From Bos javanicus (Eukaryota; Chordata; Mammalia; Artiodactyla; Bovidae): a DNA stretch of 64,000 bases. This document shows, one piece after another, positions 61,051-64,000 of the stretch. The stretch is taken from NCBI RefSeq assembly GCF_032452875.1, contig NC_083878.1:58819378-58883377 (forward strand), read 5' to 3'. Numbering within the stretch: the stretch's first letter is position 1; every line of letters starts with the position of its first letter. Made by a program: the position numbers and the translations under genes. Under the pieces are notes generated by a model. It saw only the letters and a program-made list of their open reading frames with translations, ran no database searches and was not told the origin of the DNA.

Positions 61051-61059
61051 AAAATGCAG

Positions 61060-61165
61060 GGAGAGGGGGAGGATGTGAAGGACAGCAAACTAGGAATCAA
61101 ACTGAGCTTGATTAGAGTTTTATTCCCACAATTAACTAGCTGTGTGATCTAAGGTTATTGGGAGA
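61060..61165 (+). mobile_element. Weak MIR-like fragment
   Basis: Contains 'actagctgtgtgatctaagg', which matches the MIR core. The remainder is too diverged to bound well. Confidence 0.4.
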
Positions 61166-62370
61166 GAGACAAGTAAAGATTGTGGAGAAAGGAGATTCAA
61201 CTGAAAAGATATATAAAATTATCTATGAATATGACACAAATTCAAAAACAAAGCAAAATGATGCATGCTTTGTCAGTGTGGTAAGTTTTCCTGTTTGTTT
61301 TCTAAATTTTTGAATTTGTTTTGTGACTTTTTCTAGGAATTTTAATATATTTTAAAGGATTCTATCCTTTCCAGATATTAGAGAGCTAAAAGAAAGGTTT
61401 ATAAGAGGAAGGGGAAGAAAATTCAGGGAAAGAGAGGACTTCAGGAACTATAGCTTTCCAGAAAAGCTAGTACTGGTGATTTTTGTTTTATTATGAAGTA
61501 AGAAGCAAAGATGTTATTATTAATGGGGATGAGAGTGAAAAAGGCACAGAGGTAATAGGGAGAAGCTAAATCTATTTTGTTCCTGATCTTTCTTTCAAAT
61601 GTCTAGCCAATCTCTTGTCATGTTAGAAGTCATCAGCAACAAAATTAGTTACTATTTCTGTAAATAAAATATAACTTGGTGTATTTGTAATGGATTCCTA
61701 TAGTGTCTAACACATCCTAATGACAACTATAATGCTCACAAAAGCCAGATAGATGGCTATATTATTGTATTCTGGGTTGAGAACAGAAAGTTTTGAAACC
61801 AGGAGTCAGAGTTTTTACTCTGTGAAGAGCAAGAATCGTAGAATGTGAGGTAGATTTAATAGGGCTTACTTTTGTAGTCCTGCTGAGTTACTATTATCCA
61901 AAACACACAAAAGCTGTTTTCACCTTGTTCACAATTTCTCCTAATGGCTTTTTCCAGATAAAAGTATTTTCAATGTGTGATTATTGAGGTCAGAGCATTG
62001 TTTCAATGTAACTGTTTTCTGTTGCCTTTTTTTCCTTTTAGAAAACGGCATGACAAGATTAAAGTTCAGTAGAACTCTTGCTTTTTTTTTGCTAGATAAA
62101 TGAAATGTCTGTAAATGGTCAGATGGAAAACATGTTTGAGTGTTTCAACAAATGAACGTTATTTAAATTACACCATTATTGATAATACTTAGTTCTAAAA
62201 TATCATCTGTGTTTTAAGGATATTGACCCTGCCTTACAAGAAGAGTAATTATTGTGATGTTTGTGCTTTTGCAGTTTGGTATTAAATCATCCCGCTTTCT
62301 CATGTACAAAAGCTTTGCAAGCACACTATTTTCTCTAAGAATCATCTAGATACTAACACTTGGTTGTTAC
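61166..62370. other. Unique-looking DNA, no feature seen
   Basis: No gene or repeat that I can support. Confidence 0.5.
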
Positions 62371-62374
62371 AGCC

Positions 62375-62515
62375 ACACATTAAAATCACCTTGAGAATTT
62401 CCCAAAACACTGGTGCCTAATTTTGATTTCCAGGGAATTTTGATTTAGTGTTTCATTGTGGAGATGGAGCAACAGTATGTTTTAAGCTACAACTTGTTTG
62501 CAAATTCTATTGTAG
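62375..62515 (+). mobile_element. MER5-like hAT relic
   Basis: 'cacattaaaatcaccttgag' followed by 'aacactggtgcctaattttg' and 'attttgatttagtg' fits the MER5 pattern. Confidence 0.6.
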
Positions 62516-62890
62516 TCTGAAACAAAAGGAAAAAAAAGTACGTCAGTGTTTCTCTTCAATAACGAATTTATAATCTTCATAATTTGATAATCATTCAAAG
62601 ACTTAAAGTCCTTTAGGAAACTGAAATGGAGGGAGCCTCATGAGAACAAAGAGCTAGTGACAAACAGGTTGAGAATTTTAGACATGGAAGGAGCCCTGAA
62701 ACCCTGCCTATAAGTTAGACCTCACTGTCAGATTCCAACAGCAATCTTGACTTAAAGTAGTGAATAGTAAAGAAGTCTACTTGAATTTGATTTAAAATTA
62801 TATGTGCTGTTTTTCAGTATTTACAGTGTGATTTGATTCTTTTTTTTTTTTTCTTAACATCCTTTTCTTTTATTGTTTACCATTCCTTAT

Positions 62891-63310
62891 TGTGGGAAAA
62901 TTAACAAGAGGGCAACAGCCAGGCTCTCTCACCCCACACTCTGACGCCCTCCCACCCTGTGCTCTGTAAACAATGACTTTGCACAGTTGTGTAACGGCTG
63001 AGACTGCTTATGGCATGCGGGTCAATAGGTACTTACTTGCTTGACCACGGGCTACTTTTATTCTATAAGTATATATATACGCTTTATCTGGAAAAGCCCA
63101 GAAAGGTTGTGTGCATTTATGTTGTGTTATGTTATGTCTGCTGCTATGGCTGCCGTGCCAGCCAGGAAAGATTAAACGCATCTGCAGTTCCCAAGGCTCC
63201 TCTCATCTTCTTCCCCGCTCTTAGCTCGCACCTTGCCTATCATGGGTTCAGTGAACAATGCACAGCGAGATACAGCAAGACAACCGGTGCTGTGGGCAGG
63301 GTCAGCGATA
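62891..63310 (+). mobile_element. LTR-like block, possibly a solo endogenous retrovirus LTR
   Basis: The block opens with 'tgtgggaaaattaac'. It has a TATA-like box ('tataagtatatatata', 63066-63081) and, about 90 bp on, an ATTAAA (63170). A C/T-rich stretch ('tcatcttcttccccgctc') follows. CpG density is much higher than in flanking DNA, which suggests a fairly recent insertion. The 3' boundary and a target-site duplication could not be fixed, and no primer-binding site or internal viral sequence follows. A promoter of an unknown transcript is the alternative. Confidence 0.42.
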
Positions 63311-64000
63311 TCTAATCTCCAGGACTCTCAAGTTGTATAACTAAGCATTTACCAGGGCCCTTGTTCTTGTTGCTGTTGAGTAATCTGTCCATTTCTCTCC
63401 TGATGATGGAGACCTACTTTTGTCTCTAGGTAAAATTTTCAAAAATAGATCTTTAAAAAGGAAAACCTGAGAAGACAAAAATAAAATTAAATAGAAAAAT
63501 AAAGCAACAACTGTAACAACTCTCTAAAATTGCCCTAAGCCTTTAAATTTATATCAAAGAATGACATTAATTCCAGTTCTATTTGCTTGGGATACTGCAG
63601 TCAGATATAAATTCTTGAGCAACTTCTCTGACATCTTGGGCACTATCTCACCTAGAGAAAATAATTATCCAAATTCCAGTATAAATTGGCAACTTATTTT
63701 GCTTGACCATTTCAATTAAGTGAGATAATTGAAAGTTGTAGACATGTGTGAATATATACACCATGTAGTACACATATTAGTATTGGTTCTACTGCTACTA
63801 ACAAAGTAATTGGCAGCAGTATCATTTATAAGGAATCATCAGAGTTGGAGATGTCAGGGTCAAAATCTCCAGATCACATGTCTGGGTTTTTTTCCTATTT
63901 CAGCTAATCTGGTTAAGTATTTCATTTCACTTTCCATGTGATGTAAGTGTAATTATCAGTAGAAGTGATTATTTTAAAGCATACCTGGGGAAAAATGAAA
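63311..64000. other. AT-rich unique DNA, no feature seen
   Basis: No gene or repeat that I can support to the window edge. Confidence 0.5.

Noticed and set aside
63010..63315. 101-codon plus ORF over the LTR-like block
   Set aside because: Cys/Tyr-rich composition from TATA and TG-rich DNA. It overlaps the putative core promoter and resembles no protein.

Overview
The window is nuclear DNA from a ruminant, most likely a bovid. The evidence is the repeat content: many copies of the BovB (RTE-type) LINE, ruminant Bov-tA and Bov-A2 SINEs, CHR-type tRNA SINEs, and a young L1 with the ruminant 3' end. There are no bacterial features, no recognisable complete host gene, and no RNA gene. Almost all longer open reading frames belong to decayed retrotransposons or are antisense shadows of them.

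Layout. Positions 1-9.4 kb hold an old antisense L1, cut apart by three complete BovB insertions and bordered by a fourth BovB at the left edge of the window; one of the three is near full length (3807-7348). 9.4-11.4 kb is mostly unique and holds one candidate minus-strand terminal coding exon (10354-10542). 11.4-28.3 kb is a dense nest: a BovB with a 425-residue reverse transcriptase frame, a mariner DNA transposon broken by a SINE and a BovB, a plus-strand BovB broken by another BovB fragment, an old near-full-length BovB, and a BovB that split a CHR SINE. 28.4-33.1 kb is L1 of several ages, one with a 5' inversion, with a Bov-A2 inside it. 33-43 kb is mostly unique AT-rich DNA with SINEs, hAT relics and a young truncated L1 (39724-40857) that itself carries a short GC-rich retrocopy. 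43.4-54.6 kb has three more large BovB copies. 54.6-64 kb is largely unique, with an ERV1-like LTR, MIR and MER5 relics, one BovB 3' fragment, and a CpG-bearing LTR-like block near 63 kb.

The BovB copies total about 22.6 kb, roughly 35% of the window by my addition of intervals. Twelve of the fifteen main copies lie on the minus strand. Target-site duplications can be read for many insertions, so much of the insertion order is recoverable.

Nothing here works as a pathway or operon. I did not find a clear new biological system. The best leads are the GC-rich retrocopy with a perfect 17-bp duplication, the unidentified terminal-exon candidate, the in-frame mariner-BovB chimeric frame, and the LTR-like block near 63 kb.
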